Shown here in pieces: positions 52,549 to 61,378 of a stretch of 64,000 nucleotides of DNA. Origin of the DNA: Rhodospirillales bacterium (GTDB taxonomy: Bacteria; Pseudomonadota; Alphaproteobacteria; Rhodospirillales; Defluviicoccaceae). The notes beneath the pieces are model-generated. The model saw only the letters and a program-made list of their open reading frames with translations. It did no database searches and was not told the DNA's origin. The stretch covers positions 1,981,501-2,045,500 of the forward strand of contig JADJQT010000001.1 of the NCBI GenBank assembly GCA_016712595.1, in the 5' to 3' direction. Each line of letters opens with the position of its first letter. Position 1 is the first letter of the stretch. The translations under genes and the position numbers were made by a program.

Positions 52549-53460
52549 ATGCTGGAACTGCGCCCGCTTCGCTATTTCCTCGCTGTCGCCGATGAGCTGC
52601 ACTTCGGCCGCGCCGCCGAGCGCCTGGGCATGGCACAGCCGCCGCTTTCGCAACAGATCCGCAAGCTCGAACGCACGCTCGGGGTGGCGCTGTTCGTGCG
52701 CAGCAAGCGGCGGGTCGAGCTCAGCGAAGCGGGGCGGGTTCTGCGCGAGGAGGCAGGGCGACTGCTCATCCAGGCGGAGCGGGCGGTGCTGGCGGCGCAG
52801 CGGGCGGGGCGGGGGGAGGCGGGAAACCTGCGCGTCGGCTACACCAGCACCTGTGCGTTTTCGCCGGTCGTCCTCGACGTCTTGCGCCGTTATCAGGCGG
52901 CCCACGAGGGCGTCGTCCTCGGCCTTGCTGAGATGCACACCTCCGATCAACTGAGCGCGCTGCTCGACGGACGGATCGACGCCGCCTTCGTCCGCTCGCC
53001 GGTGAGCGATCAGGACGAGCGCTACGCGGCGCTGACGCTCTTGCACGAGCCCCTGGTGGCGGCGCTGCCGGCGAGCCACCCGCGTGCCGCCACGGCGGCG
53101 ATCGAGCTCGCCGACCTGCGGGCCGAGCCGTTCATCCTGTTTCCGCGTGCCGCCGGCAGCGGGCTGTTCGACGGCATCATCGCCGCCTGCCGCAAGGCCG
53201 GCTTCGATCCCGACATCGTCCAGGAGGCGCCGCAGTTTACCTCGATCATCGGGCTGGTCTCCGCCGGCCTCGGCATCTCCCTCGTCCCCGAGGCGCTGCG
53301 CCAGCTTCGCCTTGACGCCGTCGTCTATCGCCCGCTGTCCGGCACGCCGGTGACCGCCCCCGTGGCCCTGGTCGTCCGCCGCCGGGTGCGCTCGCCCGCC
53401 GTTACCGCGTTTGTGCGCACCGCACGCGACGTCATCGCCCGCGCGCCGGTCAGGCGCTGA
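52549..53460 (+). CDS. LysR-family transcriptional regulator
   Basis: 303 residues. The winged helix-turn-helix is residues 1-62 (LRPLRYFLAVADELHFGRAAERLGMAQPPLSQQIRKLERTL region). The effector-binding domain (about 90-300) has the YTSTCAFSPVVLDVLRRYQAA and LRAEPFILFPRAAGSGLFD pattern. It senses a small molecule, unknown here. It is divergent from the MFS transporter and overlaps a dyad at 52509-52532, so it most likely regulates that gene and itself. Confidence 0.93.
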   Translation: MLELRPLRYFLAVADELHFGRAAERLGMAQPPLSQQIRKLERTLGVALFVRSKRRVELSEAGRVLREEAGRLLIQAERAVLAAQRAGRGEAGNLRVGYTSTCAFSPVVLDVLRRYQAAHEGVVLGLAEMHTSDQLSALLDGRIDAAFVRSPVSDQDERYAALTLLHEPLVAALPASHPRAATAAIELADLRAEPFILFPRAAGSGLFDGIIAACRKAGFDPDIVQEAPQFTSIIGLVSAGLGISLVPEALRQLRLDAVVYRPLSGTPVTAPVALVVRRRVRSPAVTAFVRTARDVIARAPVRR

Positions 53461-53490
53461 TCAGCTATCGCCCGGCGCGCGGCGCTTTGG

Positions 53491-54625
53491 TCAGCTCTCT
53501 CCGCCGCCCTTGCCGCGCCCGCCCTTGTCGCGCGTCTCGCCGGCCAGCGCCGCGACCATGAAGTCATCGAGTTCGCCGTCGAGCACGCCTTGCGTGTTCG
53601 AGGTCTCGACGCCGGTGCGCAGGTCCTTGATCATCTGGTAGGGCTGTAGGACGTAGGAGCGGATCTGGTGGCCCCAACCGATGTCGCTCTTCTGGTCGTG
53701 CTCGGCCTTCACCGCCTCCTCGCGCTTGCGCAGCTCCATCTCGTAGATGCGCGCCTTGAGCATCTGCATCGCCATCGCCCGGTTGCGGTGCTGCGAGCGG
53801 TCGTTCTGGCACTGCACGACGATGCCGGTGGGCAGGTGGGTGATGCGCACCGCTGAATCGGTGCGATTGACGTGCTGGCCGCCGGCGCCGGATGCCCGGT
53901 AGGTATCGATGCGCAGGTCCTTATCGAGAATCTCGATGTCGATCGAATCGTCGATCACCGGATAGGCGCCGACCGAGGCAAAGCTGGTATGGCGCCGGGC
54001 ACTGGAATCGAATGGCGAGATGCGCACCAGGCGATGCACCCCGGTCTCGGTCTTCATCCAGCCGTAGGCGTCGGTACCGTTGATGCGGATGGTCGCTGAC
54101 TTGATGCCGGCTTCCTCGCCCGGGCTCTCCTCGATCCACTCGACCTTGAACCGCCGCCGCTCGGCCCAGCGGGCGTACATGCGCAGCAGCATCTCCGCCC
54201 AGTCCTGGGCCTCGGTGCCGCCGGCGCCGGCATGCACCTCGAGATAGCAGTCGTTGCCGTCGGCCTCGCCGGAGAGCAAGGTGCGCAGTTCGGCGTGTGC
54301 CGCCGCCTTCTGCAGGCGCGCCAGGGTCGCTTCGGCCTCGAGCACGGCGCTCTCGTCCTCTTCCGCTTCGCCGAGCGCGAGGAATTCGAGCGCGTCGAAC
54401 AGCTCGCCGATGAGTTGATCGATCTCGGCCAGTCGCGTCTCGACCTTGGTGCGCTCGCGCATCAGCGCCTGCGCGCCGGCGGGATCGTCCCACAAGGCCG
54501 GGTTTTCCACCTGGGCGTTCAGTTCGGCGAGACGCGCGGTGCTAGCATCATAGTCAAAGATGCCTCCGCAGCCGCTCGATCGACTGACGGATGCCATCGA
54601 TGACGATTTCGGTTTCCGCGCGCAT
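53491..54625 (-). CDS. prfB: Peptide chain release factor 2 (RF2), expressed through a programmed +1 frameshift
   Basis: Translation starts at ATG 54625 (AAGGAG 8 bases before). After 23 codons an in-frame TGA (54554-54556) sits in CTTTGAC, the RF2 autoregulatory site, preceded by GGAGG as an internal Shine-Dalgarno. Shifting +1 there gives LDYDASTARLAEL and a total of about 377 residues. The rest shows the SPF tripeptide (RISPFDSSARR) that reads UGA/UAA, and GGQ (SGAGGQHVNRT) that triggers peptide release. The C-terminus has a short Gly/Lys-rich extension. RF2 scarcity causes frameshifting, RF2 abundance causes termination, so the gene senses its own product. Confidence 0.96.
54553..54570 (-). 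promoter_or_regulatory. prfB programmed +1 frameshift site
   Basis: On the minus strand GGAGGCATCTTTGAC holds the internal ribosome-binding-like GGAGG, then the CTT slip codon, the TGA stop and the C that weakens it. Spacing between the GGAGG and CTT matches the E. coli prfB site. Frame before: ...RLRRHL stop; frame after: DYDAS. Confidence 0.95.
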
Positions 54626-54849
54626 GACCCTTTCTCCTTGCATGTCCGATCGGGGGCGCGAGGATGCAGCCGGAAACGGCGCCAGGGCAAGCGCCGCGCT
54701 CATTCCGTCCCACGAGCGGCCTGAATACAATCCCACCATCTGCCACGACGACCCCGCAATTCCTTCTCCGATAAAGGCCGCACCACAAATCATCCGTTCG
54801 TGGGCGTCGTGTGCGTCCGAGCCGAAAGATGGCAGGGGCTTGGCCGGGC

Positions 54850-55281
54850 TCAGCCGGCAGCGGTGCGCAAAAGGTAGGTGGCGATGCGGGCGGGGGTGAG
54901 CTTGACCGCCTTGATCTGCTGCTGACCGTCGAGGGCCTCGCGGACGAGGAAGTGGTTCTCGGCGTTCGCCGGCTTGACCTTGAAGATGCCCCGCGCCCGG
55001 CGGATCTGCGGGTAGTAGGTCGGGTCGATTTCCGTCTCCTTGCGCTTGGCCCGTTCGATCATCGCGATCTCGGCGTCAGTGTCGGTGTCGGCATCCGCCG
55101 GCTGTTCGGCCATCAGCTCCCAGTCGGAGCGCCCGGCGAAGCTGGCCGCGTTGAGGGCATCGATCGCCGCAGCCCCGCCCGGCGCCGCGCTCAATCCGAG
55201 CTTGTAGACATTGAGCGTCAGTCCAACCTCGGCGGCCCAACCCTGCAGGCTGCGGCTACGTGCGACGTAAAGTGTGGGCAT
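54850..55281 (-). CDS. Conserved-looking hypothetical protein
   Basis: 143 residues. Residues 1-30 (MPTLYVARSRSLQGWAAEVG and LTLNVYKLGLS) form a beta strand, an amphipathic helix and a strand ending YKLGLS. A short insert with DADTDTD follows. The second half (MIERAKRKETEIDP, YYPQIRRARGIFKVKPANAENHFLVREAL, LTPARIATYLL) is helical and charged. YV...YKLGLS recalls the start of GIY-YIG/T5orf172 nuclease folds, but the expected catalytic Arg/Glu pattern is not clear. It was not matched to a known family by eye. The ATG at 55281 was chosen; upstream frame is poor. Divergent from the thioesterase. Confidence 0.65.
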   Translation of the reverse strand: MPTLYVARSRSLQGWAAEVGLTLNVYKLGLSAAPGGAAAIDALNAASFAGRSDWELMAEQPADADTDTDAEIAMIERAKRKETEIDPTYYPQIRRARGIFKVKPANAENHFLVREALDGQQQIKAVKLTPARIATYLLRTAAG

Positions 55282-55450
55282 GGTCCGTTTCTCCCCTTGT
55301 CCTTTTTCCGCTAACTTCTTCTGCGGCTTTTTTCCGCCGACTTGCTTCGCTGGACGCGACCATAGCCACCCGCACGCCGCGCGGCAAATCTGGTTGACCG
55401 GTCGCGCGCCCGGCGCGCATCGTTTGCCGGTTGCCAGATAAGGAGCCGTT

Positions 55451-55891
55451 ATGCCGTCGTTCGAGCCGCGCAACCCCGATTTCCGTGCCGTCCTTGCCCA
55501 CTACGTCGGGGCGCAGAACTACCTGTCGCTGCTTGGCGTGGAACTGGCCCGCGTCGAGCCGGGCGAGGCCGACTACCGGGTACCCTACCGCGCCGACCTG
55601 GTGCAGCAGAACGGCTTCTTCCACGGCGGGGTGATCGGTGGCATCGCCGAAGCGGTGATGGGCGCGGCCGCGGCAACGCTGGTCGCCGCCGGTGCCAACG
55701 TCGTCGGCGCCGAATACAAGATCAACCTTCTAGCGCCGGGACAGGGGGTGGCGCTGCTCGCCTGTGGCGTCGTCGTCCGCCCCGGGCGTCTGATCGTCTG
55801 CCGCGCCGACGTCTTTTCCCTGGCCGAAGACGGATCGCGCACGCTCAGCGCCATCGCCCAGGGCTCGATGGCGGTCATCGCGCCGCGCTAG
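55451..55891 (+). CDS. PaaI-family hotdog thioesterase
   Basis: 146 residues of the hotdog fold: YLSLLGVELARVEPGEADYRVPYRADLVQQNGFFHGGVIGGIAEAVMGAAA. QNGFFHGG carries the substrate-binding and catalytic loop; the helix that follows lies along the acyl chain. It hydrolyses acyl-CoA thioesters; chain type unknown. AAGGAG precedes the ATG. It converges on nrdJ. Confidence 0.9.
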   Translation: MPSFEPRNPDFRAVLAHYVGAQNYLSLLGVELARVEPGEADYRVPYRADLVQQNGFFHGGVIGGIAEAVMGAAAATLVAAGANVVGAEYKINLLAPGQGVALLACGVVVRPGRLIVCRADVFSLAEDGSRTLSAIAQGSMAVIAPR

Positions 55892-55951
55892 GGTGTCGCG
55901 CCGGTTTGGACTGGTTGGCCGATTAGTTGGCCGGCGGACGCCGGTGCCGGC

Positions 55952-58279
55952 TCACCCGCACTTCGAGTACCCGCAGCTCGTGCAGGTATCGCAGCCCTCC
56001 TGGCGGACCAGCGAGGGCGCGCCGCACTTCGGGCACTGGCGGAAGCGCGGATCGGTGGCGAGGCCGACGACCTTGCGCAGTGACGGCGCGGCGGCCTCGC
56101 CGGCCGGCTGCTCCGGCTGAATGAAGCCGATGTCGATCATGTGGGTTTCGATCACCTCGCCGATCGCCGCCAGCAGGCTCGGCACGTAACGGCCGCGCAT
56201 CCATTGTCCGCCGCGCGGATCGAACACCGCCTTGAGTTCCTCGACGACGAAGGAGACGTCGCCGCCGCGGCGGAAGACGGCGGAGATCATCCGCGTCAGC
56301 GCCACCGTCCAGGCGAAGTGCTCCATGTTCTTCGAGTTGATGAACACCTCGAACGGCCGCCGCCGGCCGTCCTGGACGATATCATTGAGAGTGATGTAGA
56401 TGGCGTGGTCGCTCTCTGGCCAGCGCACCTTGTAGGTCTTGCCGGGCAGCGCCTCCGGCCGGTCGAGCGGGCGGAACATCTGCACGATCGCCCCGGAATC
56501 GCCGAGGTCCTGCGGCTTTGCCGTGGTCGTCGGCGGCGCCAGCGGCAGTTCCGGCTGCTCCAGCGGCTCGCCGTGCGTTTCCGCTTCGCGGACCTCGAGC
56601 ACCGCGCCGGTGATCTCGTTCGGCCGGTAGGTGGTGCAGCCCTTGCATCCCAGCTCGTAGGCCTGCAGGTAGACGGTCTTGAACTCCTCGAAGGAGATGC
56701 TCTCGGGACAGTTGATCGTCTTCGAGATCGAGCTGTCGACGAACTGCTGTACGGCGGCCTGCATCACCAGGTGGTCGTGCGGCGAGAGCGACTGCGCATC
56801 GACGAACCAGTCGGGAAGGGGCGCCTGGTCACCCTTCAGCCGGCGGAACAGCCGGTAGGCGTAATCGCTGACCTCCTCCTCGCGCCGGCTGCCGTCCGGC
56901 ATCAGCACGTGACGGACGTAGCGGAAGCTGAATACCGGCTCGAGACCCGAGGACACGTTGTCGGCGAACAGCGAGATCGTGCCGGTTGGCGCGACCGAAG
57001 TGAGCAGGGCGTTGCGGATGCCGTTCCGGGCGATCGCCGCGCGCACGTTCTCGTCGAGCGCCGCCACGGTCTCACCGGCGAGGTACTGCTCGGCATCGAA
57101 CAGCGGGAACGCTCCTTTTTCGCCGGCGAGGTCGGCGGAGGCAAGGTAGGCGGCGCGCTGAATGGTGCGCATCCACGTCTCGGTCAGGCGCACCGCCTCG
57201 CGGCCACCGTAGCGTGCCCCGCACAGCAGCAGCGCATCGGCAAGCCCGGTGATGCCGAGGCCGATCCGCCGTTTTGCCCGCGCCTCCGCCTCGTGCTCCG
57301 GCAAGGGGTAGCGGGAGACCTCGATGACGTTATCCATCATCCTGACGGCGACGGCGGTGAGCGCCGAGAGCTTCTCCTCGTCGATGCGCGCATGCGCCTC
57401 GAACGGGGAATCGATCAGGCTGGCGAGGTTAATCGAGCCCAAAAGGCAGGTGCCGTAGGGCGGTAGGGGTTGTTCCCCGCACGGATTGGTGCCGTGAATC
57501 GTCTCGCAGTACCAGAGGTTGTTTCGCCGGTTGATCCGGTCGATGAAGATGACCCCCGGCTCGGCATAGGCGAAAGTCGCGCGCATGATCGCGTCCCACA
57601 GCGCGCGCGCGCGCAGCGATTTGTACGCCACCCCTTCGAAGGTCAGAGGCCACGGCGCGTCTTCCTTGACCGCCTGCATGAAGTCGTCGGTGACCAGCAC
57701 CGAGAGGTTGAACATGCGCAGGCGACCCGGCTGGCGCTTGGCCTCGATGAACGCTTCGATGTCGGGATGATCGCAGCGCATCACCGCCATCATCGCCCCG
57801 CGGCGCGAGCCGGCGCTCATGATCGTCCGGCACATCGCGTCCCAGACGTCCATGAACGACAGCGGACCCGAAGCGTCGGCGCCGACGCCCTTCACCGGCG
57901 CGCCCTTGGGCCGCAGCGTCGAGAAGTCGTAGCCGATGCCGCCGCCCTGCTGCATCGTCAGCGCCGCCTGCTTGAGGTGCTCGAAGATGCCGGCCATGTC
58001 GTCGGGGATGTCACCCATGACGAAGCAGTTGAATAGCGTCACCCGCCGTCCCGAACCCGCGCCGGAGAGGATGCGGCCGGCGGGCAATAGCTTGAAATCT
58101 CGCAGCGCCTCGTAAAAACGCGCTTCCCAGGCATCGACGTCGGCTTCGGGCGACGCCAGCTCGCGTGCCACCCGGCGCCAGGTATCGTCGATGGTCCGGT
58201 CGAGCGGCTCGCCATCTTGCGACTTCAGCCTGTATTTCATCTCCCAGATCTGCTGAGAGACGGGCGCCACCTGAGTCAT
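55952..58279 (-). CDS. nrdJ: Adenosylcobalamin-dependent (class II) ribonucleoside-diphosphate reductase
   Basis: 775 residues. The ten-stranded barrel has FNCFVMGDIPDDMAGIF (Cys), QQGGGIGYDFSTLRPKGAPVKG, AGSRRGAMMAVM, NPCGEQPLPPYGTC with the active-site Cys, and SVAPTGTISLFADNVSSG. The tail has a zinc-binding CPKCGAPSLVRQEGCDTCTSCGYSKCG. It makes deoxyribonucleotides with a cobalamin-derived radical, so it works with or without oxygen. No N-terminal ATP cone is seen. A GAAC-N7-GAAC box lies about 80-95 bases upstream, suggesting SOS control. BluB, needed for the B12 lower ligand, is 4.3 kb away. Confidence 0.95.
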   Translation of the reverse strand: MTQVAPVSQQIWEMKYRLKSQDGEPLDRTIDDTWRRVARELASPEADVDAWEARFYEALRDFKLLPAGRILSGAGSGRRVTLFNCFVMGDIPDDMAGIFEHLKQAALTMQQGGGIGYDFSTLRPKGAPVKGVGADASGPLSFMDVWDAMCRTIMSAGSRRGAMMAVMRCDHPDIEAFIEAKRQPGRLRMFNLSVLVTDDFMQAVKEDAPWPLTFEGVAYKSLRARALWDAIMRATFAYAEPGVIFIDRINRRNNLWYCETIHGTNPCGEQPLPPYGTCLLGSINLASLIDSPFEAHARIDEEKLSALTAVAVRMMDNVIEVSRYPLPEHEAEARAKRRIGLGITGLADALLLCGARYGGREAVRLTETWMRTIQRAAYLASADLAGEKGAFPLFDAEQYLAGETVAALDENVRAAIARNGIRNALLTSVAPTGTISLFADNVSSGLEPVFSFRYVRHVLMPDGSRREEEVSDYAYRLFRRLKGDQAPLPDWFVDAQSLSPHDHLVMQAAVQQFVDSSISKTINCPESISFEEFKTVYLQAYELGCKGCTTYRPNEITGAVLEVREAETHGEPLEQPELPLAPPTTTAKPQDLGDSGAIVQMFRPLDRPEALPGKTYKVRWPESDHAIYITLNDIVQDGRRRPFEVFINSKNMEHFAWTVALTRMISAVFRRGGDVSFVVEELKAVFDPRGGQWMRGRYVPSLLAAIGEVIETHMIDIGFIQPEQPAGEAAAPSLRKVVGLATDPRFRQCPKCGAPSLVRQEGCDTCTSCGYSKCG

Positions 58280-58359
58280 GCGAGCCTCGTTGCATATTGC
58301 CGGAAGATAGGAACGCGGACGCGGTGGCGGAAGACTGAACCGCCAAGCTCGCCAGGAGT

Positions 58360-58374
58360 GTTCCTTAAATGTTC
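58360..58374. promoter_or_regulatory. Alphaproteobacterial-type LexA (SOS) box upstream of nrdJ
   Basis: GTTC-CTTAAAT-GTTC on the plus strand, read GAAC-N7-GAAC towards nrdJ. This is the direct repeat with 7-base spacing recognised by LexA in many Alphaproteobacteria. It is 81 bases upstream of the nrdJ start and lies between divergent nrdJ and argJ, nearer nrdJ. Confidence 0.6.
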
Positions 58375-58562
58375 CATCCTGTCAAGCATCGAACGGCTCG
58401 GCCATCGAGCACCTGTCGTTGATCGGGGATCATCGAAGCCGTACGGGTCTGCGGGCCGCAGGGCCACCGTTGCCAGCGACCTTGTCACGCCGATGGCGAT
58501 ATGCATGATGCTCGGGCGTTGTGATTTCCCGCAACGCTACCTCCGATCTCAAGATACCCGCC

Positions 58563-59795
58563 ATGTCCGCCACCCCGTCACCATTTGCTCCCGAAGCCTT
58601 CCCCGAGCTGCCCGATATCGCCGGCGTGCGCCTCGCCATCCGAGCCGCGGGCCTGCGCTACCAGGGCCGTCCCGACGTTCTCCTCGCCGAGGTTGCGGAC
58701 GGAACGAGCGTAGCTGGTGTGTTTACCCGTTCGCAGACGGCAGCAGCGCCGGTTGCCTGGTGCCGCAGCGCGTTGCGGCAGGGCTCGGCGCGCGGCCTCG
58801 TCGTCAATTCGGGCAATGCCAACGCGTTCACCGGCGGCGCCGGCGAGATCGCATCGGCGCAGACCGCGTCGGTCGCATCAGCGCTGCTCGGCTGCGCGGC
58901 CGAGCGGGTATTCGTCGCCTCGACCGGAGTGATCGGCGAGCCGTTGCCGACGGAAAAGCTCCTGGCTGTCCTGCCGGATGCGGCCGCGGCGCTCGGCTCG
59001 GCCTCTTGGGAGGACGCCGCCCGCGCCATCGCCACCACCGATACCTTTGCCAAGGCGGCCAGCGCCCGGACGGAAATCGACGGCGTGCCGGTGACGATCA
59101 ACGGGATCGCCAAGGGAGCGGGGATGATCGCCCCCGACATGGCGACGATGCTCGCCTTCCTGTTCACCGATGCGGCGATCGACAGCGACGCGTTGCAGGC
59201 GTTGCTCGTCGCCGGCGCCGACCGGACATTCAACTGCATCACCGTCGACTCCGATACCTCGACGAACGATACCGTGCTGGTGTTCGCGACCGGTGCGGCC
59301 GGCAACCCGAGGGTGCGCGATCCGCGCAGCGCCATGCTTGTCGGTTTCCGTCAGGCGCTCGAGGCGGTGATGCTCGACCTTGCCCACCAGGTGATCAAGG
59401 ACGGCGAGGGGATCTCGAAGTTCATCACCATCGCCATCACCGGCGCCGCCGACGACGCCTCGGCCCGCCACATCGCCCTGACGATCGCCAATTCGCCCCT
59501 GGTCAAGACGGCGGTGGCCGGCGAGGACGCCAATTGGGGGCGGATCGTCATGGCCGTCGGCAAGTCGGGCGAATGGATCGATCGCGACCGGCTGCGTATC
59601 GCAATCGGTGGGGTCGCGGTCGCCTGCGACGGCGGTCCGGTGCCCGATTACGATGAGGCGCCGGTGGCCGCGCACATGAAGGGGTGTGAGGTAATGATCG
59701 AGGTCGATGTCGGCGTCGGTCGCGGGTCCGCCACCGTATGGACCTGCGATCTTACCCACGGGTATATCGACATCAACGCCAGCTACCGGTCGTGA
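58563..59795 (+). CDS. argJ: Bifunctional ornithine acetyltransferase / N-acetylglutamate synthase
   Basis: 410 residues of ArgJ. Self-cleavage occurs at KGAGMIAPDMATMLAF (about 185-200), where the Thr after Ala becomes the N-terminal nucleophile of the beta chain. LVVNSGNANAFTGG and FNCITVDSDTSTNDTVL surround it, and EDANWGRIVMAVGKSG closes the family pattern. It recycles the acetyl group in arginine synthesis from N-acetylornithine and glutamate. The ATG at 58563 was chosen; an earlier ATG adds 14 residues. mutT follows, as is common in this group. Confidence 0.95.
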   Translation: MSATPSPFAPEAFPELPDIAGVRLAIRAAGLRYQGRPDVLLAEVADGTSVAGVFTRSQTAAAPVAWCRSALRQGSARGLVVNSGNANAFTGGAGEIASAQTASVASALLGCAAERVFVASTGVIGEPLPTEKLLAVLPDAAAALGSASWEDAARAIATTDTFAKAASARTEIDGVPVTINGIAKGAGMIAPDMATMLAFLFTDAAIDSDALQALLVAGADRTFNCITVDSDTSTNDTVLVFATGAAGNPRVRDPRSAMLVGFRQALEAVMLDLAHQVIKDGEGISKFITIAITGAADDASARHIALTIANSPLVKTAVAGEDANWGRIVMAVGKSGEWIDRDRLRIAIGGVAVACDGGPVPDYDEAPVAAHMKGCEVMIEVDVGVGRGSATVWTCDLTHGYIDINASYRS

Positions 59796-59880
59796 CCAAC
59801 AGCGCGGCCAATGGACTCGACGCGCCCGGGGTCTGCGCTTGAGCGGTGCTGCGGGAGGTGATGTCGGGGGATGCCTGTCC

Positions 59881-60309
59881 GTGGCCGCCCGGCAACCCGG
59901 GCGGGCGCTGCCGACGGTGCTCGTCGCCTCGGCCGCGCTCGTCGATATTGATGCCCGCGTCCTGGTTCAGCAGCGCCCGGAAGGCAAATCCTGGGCCGGC
60001 TGGTGGGAATTCCCGGGCGGGAAGATCCATTCCGGTGAGACGCCGGAAGCCGCCGTCGTTCGCGAGCTCGCCGAAGAGCTGGGGCTCGATATCACCGAGA
60101 GCTGCCTTGCCCCCTTTACCTTTACCTCGTTTGCCTACGACGATTTCCATCTGCTGATGATGCTCTACCTCTGTCGCGTCTGGCGCGGCGCCCCCGTGGG
60201 GCGCGAAGGCCAGACGCTGAAATGGATACGCCCGCTCGACCTTACCCGCCTGCCGCGGCTCCTGCCTGCGGACGTGCCGCTGGTGGCGATGCTGCGGGAC
60301 TGGCTTTAG
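59881..60309 (+). CDS. mutT: Nudix hydrolase, MutT-like 8-oxo-dGTP diphosphatase
   Basis: 142 residues from a GTG at 59881 (GGGGG 10 bases before). LVASAALVDIDARVLVQQRPEGKSWAGWWEFPGGKIHSGETPEAAVVRELAEELGL contains the MutT start and the full Nudix box. W in the tail (LKWIRPLDLTRLPRLLPADVPLV) is also typical. It removes 8-oxo-dGTP from the pool. A TTG 14 codons upstream is an alternative start. It lies 85 bases after argJ on the same strand and is probably co-transcribed. Confidence 0.9.
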   Translation: MAARQPGRALPTVLVASAALVDIDARVLVQQRPEGKSWAGWWEFPGGKIHSGETPEAAVVRELAEELGLDITESCLAPFTFTSFAYDDFHLLMMLYLCRVWRGAPVGREGQTLKWIRPLDLTRLPRLLPADVPLVAMLRDWL

Positions 60310-60366
60310 ATTGCTTTGGCGGATCGCAAGCGCCGGGCCTGCGGCTCAGTTAAGGGAGGCGATACA

Positions 60367-61314
60367 ATGAAAATTCTCGTTCTCGGCGCCGGTGCCACCG
60401 GCGGGTACTTCGGTGGGCGCATGGTACAGGCGGGCTGCGACGTCACCTTTCTGGTGCGCCCGGCGCGGGCCGAAGCGTTGGCGGCATCGGGGCTCGTCGT
60501 CGAAAGCCCGATGGGCGATGTTCGCATGCCGGTGAAGACGATCACCGCCGATGCGCTCGGCGCGGCGTGGGACGTGGTGATCCTGAGCTGCAAGGCCTAC
60601 GACCTTGAGGGCGCGATCGCCGCTGTCGCACCGGCACTGGCCGATGAGGCGCGAATCCTGCCAGTGCTCAACGGCCTTGCTCATCTCGATCGTCTCGATG
60701 CCGCGTTCGGCGCCGATCGCGTTCTGGGTGGGCTGTGCGCCATCGCCGCGACACTGACGCCGGACGGTGTCGTCCGACACCTCAACAAGGTGCACGCCTT
60801 TGCTTTCGGCGATCGCAGCCCGGAGCAGCGGGAGTTTTGCGAGGCGCTGCAAACGGCGCTCTCGCCAGCGCAGTTCGATCTCCGCCGCAGCGAGGCGATC
60901 GTGCACGAAATGTGGGAGAAATGGGTGCTGCTGGCGAGCCTGGCATGCGCCACCTGCCTGATGCGTGCGCCGATCGGCGACATTGTCGCCGCCCCTGGCG
61001 GCGAGGCGTTCATCATCGCTCTGCTGGACGAGGTCCAGGCGATCGCGACGGCGCACGGTAATGCAGCGCGCCCAAAGGTCATGGAGCGGACGCGGGCGAT
61101 GCTGACCGAGCGCGGGTCCGGGTTCACCGCCTCGATGCTGCGCGACCTCGAATCGGGCGCGCCGATCGAGGCGGACCACATCGTCGGCGACCTCCTGCGC
61201 CGAGGCAAGGAGCGGGACGTCAAAACACCCTTGCTGCGCGTGGCCTACGCGCATCTCAAGGCGTTCGAGCACCGTCGCGACGGCACAGGGAGCGGGGCTG
61301 GAACTGGACGATGA
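60367..61314 (+). CDS. panE: 2-dehydropantoate 2-reductase (ketopantoate reductase family)
   Basis: 315 residues. GAGATGGYFGG at the start is the NADP-binding loop, followed by LVVESPMGD and VILSCKAYDLEGAI. The C-domain carries the catalytic Lys in MWEKWVLLASLACAT and a Glu further on, with GSGFTASMLRDLESGAPIEADHIVGDL near the end. It reduces ketopantoate to pantoate in CoA synthesis. Members of this superfamily can act on other keto acids, so the role is by family. GGGAGGCG precedes the ATG at 60367. Confidence 0.88.
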   Translation: MKILVLGAGATGGYFGGRMVQAGCDVTFLVRPARAEALAASGLVVESPMGDVRMPVKTITADALGAAWDVVILSCKAYDLEGAIAAVAPALADEARILPVLNGLAHLDRLDAAFGADRVLGGLCAIAATLTPDGVVRHLNKVHAFAFGDRSPEQREFCEALQTALSPAQFDLRRSEAIVHEMWEKWVLLASLACATCLMRAPIGDIVAAPGGEAFIIALLDEVQAIATAHGNAARPKVMERTRAMLTERGSGFTASMLRDLESGAPIEADHIVGDLLRRGKERDVKTPLLRVAYAHLKAFEHRRDGTGSGAGTGR

Positions 61315-61378
61315 TCGGGCGCGTATCGCGCGCGCGGCGGGTCTCAGCTAAGGTCGCAGGAAAGCGAGGAGGGAGGTC

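Noticed and set aside
56141..57466. A 441-residue plus-strand frame opposite nrdJ
   Set aside because: It is antisense to the reductase, with no motif.
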